This document shows, piece after piece, positions 25,327-34,521 of a stretch of DNA of 64,000 nucleotides (within the stretch, counting starts at the first letter, position 1; every line of letters starts with the position of its first letter). A program made the translations under genes and the position numbers. The notes under the pieces were generated by a model. It was not told the origin of the DNA and ran no database searches. It saw only the letters and a list, made by a program, of their open reading frames with translations. Location of the stretch: contig JAGYJW010000014.1 in assembly GCA_018401435.1 (NCBI GenBank), forward strand, positions 1 to 64,000, in the 5' to 3' direction. This DNA is from Deltaproteobacteria bacterium. Its GTDB lineage: Bacteria; Myxococcota_A; UBA796; UBA2385.

Positions 25327-27785
25327 TACAGCAGGTTGCGGGGATCGACGTCCACGATGACCCGCACGCCTCCCCGATGCGCTTCGCGCAGCATGGGCCG
25401 ACAGGCAGCCAGCCAGCGGCGGAAGCGGCTGAGGTCGCGCCCGCGGAGCACGATCTGGAAGCGCCAGCGCCCCACCAGGCGCCCCAGGGGGGCGCTGACG
25501 GGCCCCAGCACGTCGATGGCCCGGGGGGCGGCGGGGTCGCGGTAGCGCTCGGCGAGCTGGCGCGCTGCCCGGGCGATCTCGCCCACCCGCTGCCAGGCGG
25601 CCTCGCGGTCGGCGCCCTCCACCCGCACCATGACCAGCCGCGCGAAGGGCGGATAGCCCAGAGTGCGGCGCTGGCGGGCCTCTTCGGTGTAGAAGGCGTC
25701 CAGGTCACCTTCTGGCCCTTGCTCGGCCAGCAGCTGAAAGACGAAGTGATCGGCGTGGCGGGTCTGCACCAGCACCCGGCCGGCCTCGTCGCCGCGCCCC
25801 GCCCGCCCGGCGAGCTGGCTGACCAGGGCGAAGGTGCGCTCGGCGCTTCGAAAGTCCGGCATGGTGAGGATGTGGTCCACGCCCACCACCGCGGCGAGGT
25901 GCACATCGGGAAAGTCGTGCCCCTTGGCCACCACCTGGGTGCCCACCAGCAGGCGGGCCTCCCCCCGGGCGAAGCGGTCGAGGATGACCTGGTGAGCGCC
26001 CCGCTGCTGGGTGGTATCGGCGTCCATGCGGGCGGTGGGTACATCGGGAAAGGCCGCCTGCAGGGCCTCTTCCACCCGCTCCGTCCCGTGACCGAGCACC
26101 TCGAGCTGCTCGCCGCAAATGCTGCAATCTCGCTGGAAAGGTCGGTGGAAACCGCAATAATGGCAGAGCACCTTGCCCCGCCGCTGGTGCAGGACCATGG
26201 CCACGCCGCAGCTGGGGCAGTCATAGCTGGACCCGCAGCCCGGGCACTCGACCACCGGCGCATAGCCGCGCCGGTTGAAGAGCACGATGGCCTTGCCGCC
26301 CTTGTCGAAGACCCCGCGCAGCGCCTCGACCAGCTCGGGTGCCAGCGGCTCCTTGCCGGGGCGGCCCCGCATGTCGAGCAGCTCGATGCGGGGCACCGTG
26401 CGCCGGGTCGCCCGTTCGGGCAGGCGGAGCAGGCCATAGCGGCCGTCCCTTGCGTTCTGCCAGGACTCCAGGCTGGGGGTGGCCGAGCCCAGGACCGCGG
26501 GGCAGCCGGCCTGGCGGGCCCGCAGGACGGCGAGATCCCGGGCGTGGTAGCGCACCCCGTCGTCCTGCTTGTAGGAGTCGTCGTGCTCCTCATCGACGAT
26601 GACCAGCCCCAGATCGGCAAAGGGCGCAAAGAGGCAGGACCGGGCGCCCACCGCCACATCGGCCTCGCCGGCGCGGATGCGGCGCCACTCTCGCAGGCGT
26701 TCGCCCCCGGTGAGCCCGGAATGAAGCACCGCCACCCGATCGCCGAAGCGCCCGGCAAAACGACCCACCAGCAAGGGTGTCAGCGCGATCTCGGGCACCA
26801 GCACCAGCACCTGGCGGCCCCGCTCCAGCACCTGGGCGGCCGCCCGCAGGTAGACCTCGGTCTTGCCCGATCCGGTGACCCCATGCAGCAGGAAGCTCTG
26901 GTCGGTTGCGCCGACAATGGCGTCTACGGCGCGCTGCTGGTCGGGGTTGAGGGCCGGAGGCGGTCGCAGGTCCAAGGAGCCCGCCATGGGGTCCACCGCG
27001 CTGCGGTCCTCGCGTTCTCCCAGGATGAGCACCCCCCTGGCCTGCAGCCGGGAGATGGCCGAGCGTGCGCCGGGGCCCTCCAGATCGATCAAGGCGGGCA
27101 GGTCGAGCGCGCCGCCGGCCTCGACCAGCCGGGACAGGACGCCCCGCATGCGGGCGCCGACCGGCTGCGGCAGGTCCTCGACCGAGAGGGCGAGCTGCAC
27201 GGTCTTCACCTGGTGGCCGGGCGCCTTGACCTCCTGCTCTTCCACCCGGATGAGCCCGCCCCGGGCCAAGGCGTCCAAGCAGCGCCCGGCGGCCGCGGCG
27301 TCGGCCTCGCCATCCAAGCTCCGGGCCACCCCGCGGCGGGTGCGTCCAGGCCGGGCGGCGACATCGCGCAGCACGGTCATGCGCAGGCTCTCGTCCCCGG
27401 CCCCTGCGGCGATGGCATCCAGGCCCGGATCGGTGCAGTGGTAGACCTTGCGGGCCTTCTTGCGGTAGTCGCCGGGCAGCGCCGTCGCCAGCATCTCGCC
27501 CAAGCCGGCCAGGTAGTAGTCGGCGGCCCACTGGCAGAAGTTCAGCTGTGCCGGGGTCACCGCGGGCGCTTCGTCCAGCAGCCGGCTGATGGGGCGGACC
27601 TTGTCCACCGGGCTGTCGGCCCGCAAGCCGATCACATAGCCGGTGATCTGCTGGGGACCAAAGGGCACCAGCACGGCCTGGCCCACCTGCAGGTCCATCC
27701 CCGGTGGGATGGCATAGGTGAAGAGGCCGTCAACCGGCAAGGCGACGGCGATCTCGGCGTAGGGGAGGGCAGGGGAGTCTGGCAC
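25326..27785 (-). CDS. priA: Primosomal replication protein N' (PriA helicase)
   Basis: PriA recognises stalled or repaired forks and reloads the replicative helicase. The 819 residues have a DNA-binding N-terminal domain, a helicase core with Walker A GVTGSGKTEVYLRAA, DEEH box LVIVDEEHDDSYKQ, SAT-like LGSATPSLES, and motifs V-VI (LLVGTQVVAKGHDFP, LAGRAGRGDEAG). The zinc-binding insert has four CxxC pairs (CPGC, CPSC, CHYC, CSIC). The GTG at 27785 is the furthest plausible start and gives a normal N-terminus. The following membrane protein may start on the base where priA stops. Confidence 0.95.
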   Translation of the reverse strand: MPDSPALPYAEIAVALPVDGLFTYAIPPGMDLQVGQAVLVPFGPQQITGYVIGLRADSPVDKVRPISRLLDEAPAVTPAQLNFCQWAADYYLAGLGEMLATALPGDYRKKARKVYHCTDPGLDAIAAGAGDESLRMTVLRDVAARPGRTRRGVARSLDGEADAAAAGRCLDALARGGLIRVEEQEVKAPGHQVKTVQLALSVEDLPQPVGARMRGVLSRLVEAGGALDLPALIDLEGPGARSAISRLQARGVLILGEREDRSAVDPMAGSLDLRPPPALNPDQQRAVDAIVGATDQSFLLHGVTGSGKTEVYLRAAAQVLERGRQVLVLVPEIALTPLLVGRFAGRFGDRVAVLHSGLTGGERLREWRRIRAGEADVAVGARSCLFAPFADLGLVIVDEEHDDSYKQDDGVRYHARDLAVLRARQAGCPAVLGSATPSLESWQNARDGRYGLLRLPERATRRTVPRIELLDMRGRPGKEPLAPELVEALRGVFDKGGKAIVLFNRRGYAPVVECPGCGSSYDCPSCGVAMVLHQRRGKVLCHYCGFHRPFQRDCSICGEQLEVLGHGTERVEEALQAAFPDVPTARMDADTTQQRGAHQVILDRFARGEARLLVGTQVVAKGHDFPDVHLAAVVGVDHILTMPDFRSAERTFALVSQLAGRAGRGDEAGRVLVQTRHADHFVFQLLAEQGPEGDLDAFYTEEARQRRTLGYPPFARLVMVRVEGADREAAWQRVGEIARAARQLAERYRDPAAPRAIDVLGPVSAPLGRLVGRWRFQIVLRGRDLSRFRRWLAACRPMLREAHRGGVRVIVDVDPRNLL

Positions 27786-27864
27786 GGCCGCTGGCCTAAC
27801 CCCCGGCGCACGATCGACGCGGACATAAAACGTCCGACTTGCGCGCGGGCCGGTCGGATCGGGC
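27786..27864. other. galU-priA gap with short stem-loop
   Basis: The 79 bases between galU stop and priA start hold CGGAC and GTCCG arms (27820-27824, 27832-27836) around ATAAAAC. There is no T-tract, so it is not a clear intrinsic terminator. Confidence 0.3.
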
Positions 27865-28743
27865 TCAGCCCGCTGCGAATTCCCGGATCAGGGCCGCGAC
27901 CCCGGCGGCGTGGGCGGGGTCTTTGCCCATGAAGTGCAAGGCGGCCCGCAACAGGCCCAGCGGATTGCCCGTGTCGAATCGCTGGCCTTCAAAGACCCGG
28001 CCCAGCACCCGGCCCTGCTGGGCCAGCACCGCGATGGCGTCGGTGAGCTGAATCTCGTCGCCCTTGCCCCGCGGGGTGGTCTCCAGGATGTCGAAGATCT
28101 GCCCGGGCAGCACATAGCGGCCGACAATGGCGAAATTGCTGGGGGCTTCGGCGGGGTCGGGCTTCTCGACCATCGCAGAGACGCGCATCAGGCCGGGCTG
28201 CTCGAATTCGCCGGCGCAGACGCCGTAGCTGCGGGTCTGTTCGCGGGGAACCTCCATCAAGGCGAGCACGGCGCTGTCGCCGCCCGCCGCCCGCCAGGCC
28301 TCGGCGAGCTGGCCGATGGCCGGCACCCGGGCATCGACGATGTCATCGCCCAGCAGCACGGCGAAGGGCTGGTTGCCCACGGCAGGGCGGGCGCAGAGCA
28401 CGGCGTGCCCCAGGCCCAGGGTGACCTGCTGGCGCACGCCCACCACCTGGGCGAGGGCGGCGACCCGCCGCACCTCCTTGAGGGTGTCGGCCTTGCCCGC
28501 GGCGTCCAGGTGGGCCTCGAGATCGGGGTTGCTGTCGAAATAGTCGAGCAGCGCGTCCTTGCCCCGCGAGGTCACGAAGACCACATTCTCGAGCCCGGCC
28601 TCGACCGCTTCGGCCACCACATACTCGATGCAGGGGCGCTCACCGATGGGCAGCAGCTCCTTGGGGACGGACTTGGTGACCGGCAGGAAGCGGGTTCCGC
28701 GGCCGGCGACCGGGATGACAGCGGTGCGCAGGGCAGGGGACAT
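27865..28743 (-). CDS. galU: UTP--glucose-1-phosphate uridylyltransferase GalU
   Basis: GalU makes UDP-glucose, the donor for envelope polysaccharides. The 292-residue protein shows the nucleotide-binding loop VIPVAGRGTRFLPVTKSVPKEL (positions 9-30), IEYVVAEAVEAG, VTLGLGHAVLCARP, metal-binding AVLLGDDIVDA, the sugar-site VEKPDPAEAPSNFAIVGRY and EIQLTDAIAVLA. Length matches the family. It is upstream of priA on the same strand and diverges from the outer-membrane protein gene at 28972. Confidence 0.95.
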   Translation of the reverse strand: MSPALRTAVIPVAGRGTRFLPVTKSVPKELLPIGERPCIEYVVAEAVEAGLENVVFVTSRGKDALLDYFDSNPDLEAHLDAAGKADTLKEVRRVAALAQVVGVRQQVTLGLGHAVLCARPAVGNQPFAVLLGDDIVDARVPAIGQLAEAWRAAGGDSAVLALMEVPREQTRSYGVCAGEFEQPGLMRVSAMVEKPDPAEAPSNFAIVGRYVLPGQIFDILETTPRGKGDEIQLTDAIAVLAQQGRVLGRVFEGQRFDTGNPLGLLRAALHFMGKDPAHAAGVAALIREFAAG

Positions 28744-28879
28744 GGGGACCTCGGGGTTTCTCGGCTCTCCGATAGTCCGTCCGAGGGCCGGCGCCCTACC
28801 CGATCCGCTGGCCAGGCCGCTGTGTTACCGGCCAGCGTTGTCGGCGGTCGGCGGACACGGGCTCCAGCAGGTGGGGTTG

Positions 28880-28957
28880 TGGACGGCGGACCCGTGTGGC
28901 GGCACCCTGTTCGCCCCGTCCGGGACCACCCCGGCTGGGCGAGGGGTCCGCCGTCCA
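28880..28957 (+). promoter_or_regulatory. 14-base inverted repeat with 50-base loop in leader of outer-membrane protein gene
   Basis: TGGACGGCGGACCC (28880-28893) is the exact reverse complement of 28944-28957. The loop contains a small CCGGG/CCCGG hairpin near 28920-28932. The structure ends 14 bases before the ATG at 28972, just upstream of the Shine-Dalgarno GGAG (28963-28966). It could be an RNA structure that tunes translation or stability, or a DNA operator pair. Confidence 0.5.
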
Positions 28958-28971
28958 CCCATGGAGTACGG

Positions 28972-29889
28972 ATGAAGCCGAGGGGAACACGAGCCCTGCC
29001 CTCGATCGGGATCGTCCTGGGTCTGCTGGGCCTGGGTCGGCCGACGCAGGCGGCAGAGACCACGCTTCCGGGCGAGCTTGCGGCAGGCGGCACCAGCCGC
29101 GCCGACCCCATGTCCTTGACGGCCATCGCCACCTCTCCGGCGATGGTGGCGGCGGCACGGCGCTACAGCGTTGAAGTGGCCGGGCGCTTTGGCTCCGAAG
29201 GAGAGCAGACCTGGCAGGGCGCCATCCTGGACTCCATGACCGGCCCGGTGGGCCTGGGCCTGCTCTTTGCCTACAACCGCACCATCCCCACCTCGCCCTC
29301 GGCCAGCGAGCTGCCCGAATGGAAGATCCCGGGCGACGAGACCGAGGTGCGCCGGCAGCGCATGTCGGTGGGCGGGGCCATTGGCGGCGCGTTGCTCGAC
29401 CGCAAATTCACCTTTGGCGTGAACGGCTTCTATCACCGCACCGCCAGCACCTATGGGGCCAGCGGGGATGCGGTGGACTTCGGCGCCGGCCTGGGCCTGA
29501 TGCTGGCCGACCATGTGCACCTGGGTCTGTCGGCCGAGAACGTGCTCCCACACCAGTCCTTTGATGATGCGCCCCTGCGCGTTGGCGGCGGCCTGCGCTG
29601 GGCCCCCACATCCCGATCGGGCATCGAGGTGGACGCCCTGGCGGATCTGGACGCGGCGGGGGGGCCGGCCCTGGTGCTTCATGCCGGCGGGACCTTGTGG
29701 ATCGCCGAGAAGGTGCCGGTGGCGGCGGGCTATGCCCACGATGGGGCTGCAGGCACCGACCTGCTCAGCGCCGGCGTGGGTGTGGGCAGCGAAAAGGCTG
29801 CCTTGCGCTACACTTTCCAGACCCCGGTGCCCGGGACGACCGAAGCCTTCCGGAGCGCCCATGCCGTGGGGCTGCGACTCGAGTTCTGA
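28972..29889 (+). CDS. Predicted outer-membrane beta-barrel protein
   Basis: The protein is not a recognised family, but its form is clear. It has a signal peptide (residues 1-27, hydrophobic IGIVLGLLGLG, cleavage near TQAAE), then alternating amphipathic strands rich in Gly and aromatics (SVEVAGRFG, VGLGLLFAYNR, FTFGVNGFYHR, VHLGLSAENVL), and a terminal Phe (VGLRLEF*), the classic barrel C-terminus. It is 305 residues. ATG 28972 is used because it gives the signal peptide. Its end overlaps the next lipoprotein gene by 29 bases. Confidence 0.7.
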   Translation: MKPRGTRALPSIGIVLGLLGLGRPTQAAETTLPGELAAGGTSRADPMSLTAIATSPAMVAAARRYSVEVAGRFGSEGEQTWQGAILDSMTGPVGLGLLFAYNRTIPTSPSASELPEWKIPGDETEVRRQRMSVGGAIGGALLDRKFTFGVNGFYHRTASTYGASGDAVDFGAGLGLMLADHVHLGLSAENVLPHQSFDDAPLRVGGGLRWAPTSRSGIEVDALADLDAAGGPALVLHAGGTLWIAEKVPVAAGYAHDGAAGTDLLSAGVGVGSEKAALRYTFQTPVPGTTEAFRSAHAVGLRLEF

Positions 29890-30700
29890 CCTCCGCCGAC
29901 GGGCCCTGCCCCTGTTGCTGGGCGCCTTGTGGGCTTGTTCAGGGGAGCCCACCGGCGTGGCCTCCGCCCGACAGGCCGACCGACAGGCCTATGTCCGCGC
30001 TGCCCGCCACCCCGGCGAGGTGGGGCGCTGCTCCGCCATCCAAGATGCGGCCCTGGGCCGGGAGTGCGTGGCCCTGGCGGCCGGTGAGCTGGCCCGCCAG
30101 GGCGAGGTGGCGGCAGGGTTGGCGGCCTGCCGCGGCTTGCAGACCGGGCGCTGGCAGGATGAGTGCGTCTTTGCCGTGGTGGATCTCGGAGATCTTCGGG
30201 GGGAGGCCGCCCGGTCGGGCTGCGCGCAGGCCGGCGCCTTCGCCGATCGCTGCTGCGGCCATGTGTTGCGCAAGCTGGCAGGGGAGGCCCTGCCCGCCTT
30301 TGGTATCGGGCAGGAGGCAGAGGCCCTGGCGGCGATGGAGGCCCTGGTGGCGGCCTGGGCCCCGCAGGGTGGACCCGACCGCGCCAGCCTGCTGCTGGTG
30401 GAACACCTCGCCGGGCGCTTCCCCGAGCAGCCCTTCGGCCGCAGCCACTGCGGCGCCCTGGATGCCGATCGCTGCGCCCAGGTCTACGCCCAGCGGGTGC
30501 AGATCGCCGGCCGGGCCCTCGCCGGCGGCGCCCACGCTTTCCCCGATGGTCCGCCCTGGCTGGCTGCCTGCCCGCCCCCCGTGTCCCCCGGGCGCGCCGC
30601 GGCCTTGGGCCTGCCCACCTGGGACCCGGAGATGCACGCCACCGTCACGTCCAGCTGGGAGCGGCTCTGTGGCCCCAGCCCCCACGGAGGGAGACCCTAG
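29861..30700 (+). CDS. Cys-rich predicted lipoprotein, unknown function
   Basis: The 279-residue protein starts MPWGCDSSSDLRRR, then ALPLLLGALWACSGEP, a lipobox with Cys near residue 26. The mature part is helical and contains about twelve cysteines in spaced pairs (VGRCSAIQDAALGREC, GLAACRG, DRCCGHVL), suggesting a disulphide-bonded Sel1/TPR-like repeat fold. ATG 29861 lies inside the 3' end of the barrel gene; no later in-frame ATG keeps the lipobox. Its TAG lies in CTAG (30697-30700), which also supplies the TAG of the convergent oxidoreductase. Confidence 0.6.
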   Translation: MPWGCDSSSDLRRRALPLLLGALWACSGEPTGVASARQADRQAYVRAARHPGEVGRCSAIQDAALGRECVALAAGELARQGEVAAGLAACRGLQTGRWQDECVFAVVDLGDLRGEAARSGCAQAGAFADRCCGHVLRKLAGEALPAFGIGQEAEALAAMEALVAAWAPQGGPDRASLLLVEHLAGRFPEQPFGRSHCGALDADRCAQVYAQRVQIAGRALAGGAHAFPDGPPWLAACPPPVSPGRAAALGLPTWDPEMHATVTSSWERLCGPSPHGGRP

Positions 30701-32094
30701 GCGCTCAAGGCGCCCTGGGCCAGCGCGCTCTCTTCGGCGTCGGCCCGGCCCGAGTCCCGCAGCAGCCGCTTGACCAGCTGCATGGCGTTCTCCATCGAGT
30801 GGTCCATGTTGTTATACCAGAACAGGCCCGTCCGTCCGGCCAGGCGCAGGTTCTTGAAGCCGCTGAGCTGGGTTCGCGCCCGGTCCAGCTCTTGGGGGTA
30901 GTCCTGCCGGTAGATCGGGTAGCTCTCGGGGATGCGCTCCACCCGGATGTCGATGATGTGGCGGCGATCGTGAATCAGCCCCACGCGCATCAGGTCGTCC
31001 ACCACCCAGTCGCTCAGCCGCTCGGCGTGTTTCCACCGGGTGTCGTCCACCCGGCAGGTGACCTCGCAGCAGTAGCCGGTGGTGCCGGCGGGGGCGGTCT
31101 CGGGCGAGAAGAAGCGCGGGATGCTCACCCGGTTGATCAGCAGTTCGGGGGCGCCGTAGTAGCACCACTGGTAGTCCCGGGGGCACTCCTCCCGCACCAT
31201 CACATTGTAGAGCAGCAGGCCGAGGTAGTCGAGCTTGGGCACCTGCAGCTTGAGCTGCTGGCAGGCCAGGGTGATGGGGGCGGTCCAGATGACCATGGAG
31301 GGCTCAAAGACCTCCTCGCCGGCCCGCACCGCGGTGATCTCGCCGTTGCTGCCCTCCAGCTCTGCCCCCACGCCGGTGATGATGCGCCCGCCCGCTGCCC
31401 GCAGCTTGGCGGCCACATTCTCCCAGGACTCCGACATTCCCCCGCGGGGATAGAGGAAGGACTGGGACTGCTTGTTGAACTGCAGCAGCGTGCTCTTGAG
31501 CAGCTGAAACAGGTTCTGCATCTGGGCGTTGTCGTCGATGATCGCGCGGTTGATGCCCACCTTGGCCCAGTCCGAGTGGGTCTCGCGGGGGTGCAGGCCC
31601 AGGAACTTCTGCGAGTAGCCCTCGAAGAAGTGCTTGAAGAGGGTGGGGCCGTATTGCCGCAGGATGTAGTTCTCGAAGTTGTCCTCGCCATAGGTCTTCA
31701 TGCCGTTGACCGCGAGGTCCACGAAGGCCTTGCCCGCCAGCGCGGGCGGCAGCTGGACCAGGTTCTGGGGCTTGATCGGCCAGGCGTAGTAGTCGCCCTT
31801 GAAGAAGACCTCGCTCTTGCGCGGGAAGAAGGTGCCTTCTCGCTCCATCACCCGGTTGAGGTAGGCCTTGACGTTGGGGTTGCCCGTGTCGAAGCGGTGG
31901 GGGCCGCAGTCGAAGACGAAGCCGTCGTCATAGGTGAAGGACCGGGCGAGACCGCCCACGTCATCGAGTTTTTCGATGACGACCACGTCCACGCCAGCCT
32001 CGGCCAGCAGGTGGGCCGAGACCAGCCCGGCCACGCCGGCGCCGACGACGACCACAGGTCCGGAGTACACGGAGACCGGGTTGTTTCCTGCCAC
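30697..32094 (-). CDS. FAD-dependent amine oxidase / protoporphyrinogen oxidase-like protein
   Basis: This is a flavin oxidoreductase of the NAD(P)-binding Rossmann/amine oxidase superfamily. The dinucleotide motif is PVVVVGAGVAGLVSAHLLAE at the N-terminus, with VVVIEKLDDVGGLA next and FDCGPHRFDTG after it. An FAD C-terminal motif NLRLAGRTGLFWYNNMDHSM is near residue 430. Overall features (KGDYYAWPI, QYGPTLFKHFFEGYSQKFLG) recall UDP-galactopyranose mutase-like proteins of cell-surface clusters. The substrate is not determined. GTG 32094 is chosen because GAGGTG precedes it; a GTG eight codons later is also possible. Length is 465 residues. The much longer open frame upstream is antisense to pepP and is rejected. 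Confidence 0.78.
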   Translation of the reverse strand: MAGNNPVSVYSGPVVVVGAGVAGLVSAHLLAEAGVDVVVIEKLDDVGGLARSFTYDDGFVFDCGPHRFDTGNPNVKAYLNRVMEREGTFFPRKSEVFFKGDYYAWPIKPQNLVQLPPALAGKAFVDLAVNGMKTYGEDNFENYILRQYGPTLFKHFFEGYSQKFLGLHPRETHSDWAKVGINRAIIDDNAQMQNLFQLLKSTLLQFNKQSQSFLYPRGGMSESWENVAAKLRAAGGRIITGVGAELEGSNGEITAVRAGEEVFEPSMVIWTAPITLACQQLKLQVPKLDYLGLLLYNVMVREECPRDYQWCYYGAPELLINRVSIPRFFSPETAPAGTTGYCCEVTCRVDDTRWKHAERLSDWVVDDLMRVGLIHDRRHIIDIRVERIPESYPIYRQDYPQELDRARTQLSGFKNLRLAGRTGLFWYNNMDHSMENAMQLVKRLLRDSGRADAEESALAQGALSA

Positions 32095-32220
32095 TTCACA
32101 CCTCGATCGGAATCCAGGTCTACCACCATCCGGGGGGTCGGGCATGAAGGGTGCAGCCAACACGCTCGGATCCCTCTTCGGATGCGGACCCTGCCTCCCT
32201 GAACCGTTAGGACTCCCGGC
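32095..32220. other. Divergent intergenic region, oxidoreductase / Xaa-Pro aminopeptidase
   Basis: These 126 bases must carry the start signals of both genes. I see no convincing promoter box pair. TTAGGA at about 32208-32213 is a possible Shine-Dalgarno for the gene at 32221. Confidence 0.3.
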
Positions 32221-33582
32221 ATGAGCCAACCCACCCATCCCGATCTGCACGCCCGTCACCGGGCGGCCTTCTTGGACGCCTTGGGCAGCGACGCAGCGCT
32301 GCTCTTCGGCGCGCCGCACCATCTGCGCAACGGCGACGCCGAGTTCCGCTACCGCCAGGACAGCGACGTGCTCTACCTGACGGGCTGGCGCGAGGGCGAC
32401 TGCGCCCTGCTCTTCCGGCCGGGTGCCGAGCAGCCCTTCATCATGTTCGTGCAGCCCAAGGATCCCGAGCGCGAGGTCTGGACGGGCCGTCGGGCGGGGC
32501 CCGAAGGCGCAAAGGCCGCCTTTGGCGCCGATGAGGCCTTCCCCATCACCGACCTCGACAAGCGCCTGCCCGAGCTGCTCCAGGGCTACCGCACCCTGCA
32601 CTACCGCTTCGCCGTGGACGCCGATCGAGACGCGCGGGTGGCCCGGGCGGTCGCCGCCGCCCGCCGCGCCGCCCGGCGCAACGGCATGGACGTGCCCGAC
32701 GCCTTCATCGACCCCGCGCGGGTCCTGCACGAGCTGCGGCTCTTCAAGAGCGAAGAGGAGATCGCGCTGATGCGGCGGGCGGCCCAGATCACCGCCGAGG
32801 CCTTCACCGACGCCATGGGCCACACTGCCCCCGGCGTGCCCGAATACGAGATCGAGACCCTGCTCGAACACGGCTTCCGGCGCCAGGGCGGCTGGGGGCC
32901 CGGCTATGGCACCATCGTGGGCGGCGGGGTCAACGCCACCATCCTGCACTACGTCAACAACGACCAGCACCTGCGCGACGGGGATCTGCTCTGCGTGGAC
33001 GCCGGCTGCGAATACGAAGGCTACACGGCCGATGTCACCCGCACCTGGCCCATCAACGGCGTCTTCACCGACGCCCAGCGCGAGCTCTACCAGGCGGTCC
33101 TCGACGTCCAGGTCGCCTGTATCGACGCCTGTCGTCCGGGCCGGCGCTTCCTGGACATCCACGACATGGCCATTCGCGGCCTGACCACCGCCATGGTGCG
33201 CCTGGGCCTGCTCGAGGGCGACGCCGAAGACGCCGCCTGCATCGACCAGCACATCGAAGACGAGACCTTCAAGCGCTACTATATGCACGGCACCAGCCAC
33301 TGGCTGGGGCTGGATGTGCACGATGTCGGCGTCTACAACCGAGAGGGCCAGAGCCGCCTGTTGCAGGCCGGCATGGTGCTCACCATCGAACCCGGGCTCT
33401 ACATCCCCGAAGGCGACGAGGCCGCGCCCGCCCGCTTCCGAGGCGTCGGCATCCGCATCGAAGACGATGTGCATGTGACCGCCGACGCGCCCGATGTGCT
33501 CACAGCACCCATTCCCAAGACCATCGCCGATCTCGAGGCCGCCGTGGGCGTGCGCCGTGGGCGTGCCATGGCCGCCCGATGA
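32221..33582 (+). CDS. pepP: Xaa-Pro aminopeptidase (M24B)
   Basis: This enzyme removes N-terminal residues preceding proline. The 453 residues have the AMP_N domain (FRYRQDSDVLYLTGW) and the pita-bread M24 domain with the five metal ligands: Asp in LCVDAGCEYEG and ADVTRTWPING, His in GTSHWLGLDVHD, Glu in LTIEPGLYI and Glu in GIRIEDDVHV. Dimetal Mn2+ enzymes of this type are usual. Length fits PepP (430-440). Its stop overlaps the glk start by four bases (ATGA). Confidence 0.93.
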   Translation: MSQPTHPDLHARHRAAFLDALGSDAALLFGAPHHLRNGDAEFRYRQDSDVLYLTGWREGDCALLFRPGAEQPFIMFVQPKDPEREVWTGRRAGPEGAKAAFGADEAFPITDLDKRLPELLQGYRTLHYRFAVDADRDARVARAVAAARRAARRNGMDVPDAFIDPARVLHELRLFKSEEEIALMRRAAQITAEAFTDAMGHTAPGVPEYEIETLLEHGFRRQGGWGPGYGTIVGGGVNATILHYVNNDQHLRDGDLLCVDAGCEYEGYTADVTRTWPINGVFTDAQRELYQAVLDVQVACIDACRPGRRFLDIHDMAIRGLTTAMVRLGLLEGDAEDAACIDQHIEDETFKRYYMHGTSHWLGLDVHDVGVYNREGQSRLLQAGMVLTIEPGLYIPEGDEAAPARFRGVGIRIEDDVHVTADAPDVLTAPIPKTIADLEAAVGVRRGRAMAAR

Positions 33583-34521
33583 AGCCGGGGGCGGTCCTGG
33601 TCGCCGATGTCGGCGGCACGCACACCCGGGTGGGCCGCTTTGATGGCGCCCTCCGGCAGGTGGAGACCTGGCCCACGGCGCAGACGCCTTCGCTGCGGGC
33701 GGCCTTGCAGCACTATCGAAGCCTGCACCCCGAGCCCGTCGCGGCCGCCGGCGTGGCCATCGCGGGCCCCGTTCAGGGTCCATCGGTGTCCTTGACCAAT
33801 GTGGACTGGACCGGGTCGGCCGATGACTTTGACGGTCCAATCTGCTTTGTGAACGATCTGGTGGCCGCAGCCACCGGCCTGTCCAGCTTGAGGCCCGAAG
33901 ACTCGACCTCCTTGCGCGGCCCCGAGGTGGCGCCTGGGGCCCCGGCTGTGGTGCTGGGCCTTGGCACGGGCCTGGGGGAGGCCTACTGTATCGGCGACCG
34001 TGTCGTCGCCGGAGAGGGCGGTCACCGCTGCTTTGCCCCCGACGATGACCTGCAGCGGCGCTTTGCCGACGATCTCCGCCGCATTGAAGGCCGGCAGACC
34101 ACCTGGGAGCATGTGCTCTCTGGCGATGGCTTGGGCCGGGCGCTGGACTTCATGCACCGGCGCGGGCCGGCACCGGGGCCCACCCGCGACGATCTGGGCC
34201 TGGGTGAGCTGGCCCGGCGGGCCACGGCCAACCTGGGGCTGGACCCCTCGGCGGACGCGGCGGTAGACCTCTATGTGCGGATCTGCGTGGCCGAGGCGCG
34301 GGGGCAGGCCCTGCAGATCCTCGCCCTGGGGGGCGTCTGGATCCTGGGGGGCATGCCCCTGCGCATCCCGGTGGCCACCTGGCGCGCCGCCTTCCACGAT
34401 GCCTTCGTAGACGACGGCGCCCACAGCGCCTTGCTGGAGCGGGTGCCGGTGCGCCTGGTGCTGCATCCCCACCCGCAGCTGCTGGGGGCCGCAGCTCGCC
34501 CAGGGCCTGCTGTCGGCTTAG
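33579..34521 (+). CDS. glk: Glucokinase (Glk family), 3' end apparently frameshifted
   Basis: Glk phosphorylates glucose with ATP. The fold motifs are present: ATP loop VLVADVGGTHTRVGRF, GVAIAGPVQGPSVSLTN, catalytic Asp in CFVNDLVAAATG, LGLGTGLGEAY, EGGHRCFAP, and GGVWILGGM. The family end (glycine-rich LLGAA) is at about 34480. As written the frame continues 190 residues antisense to the next gene. A one-base change near 34484-34500 (GGGGG run) would instead end the protein at TAG 34519-34521, which shares bases with the convergent gene's TAA. That gives about 313 residues, normal for Glk. Confidence 0.8.

Noticed and set aside
32095-33840. N-terminal extension of the FAD oxidoreductase to 1047 residues
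   Set aside because: The extension is antisense to pepP, and the Rossmann motif belongs at the N-terminus.
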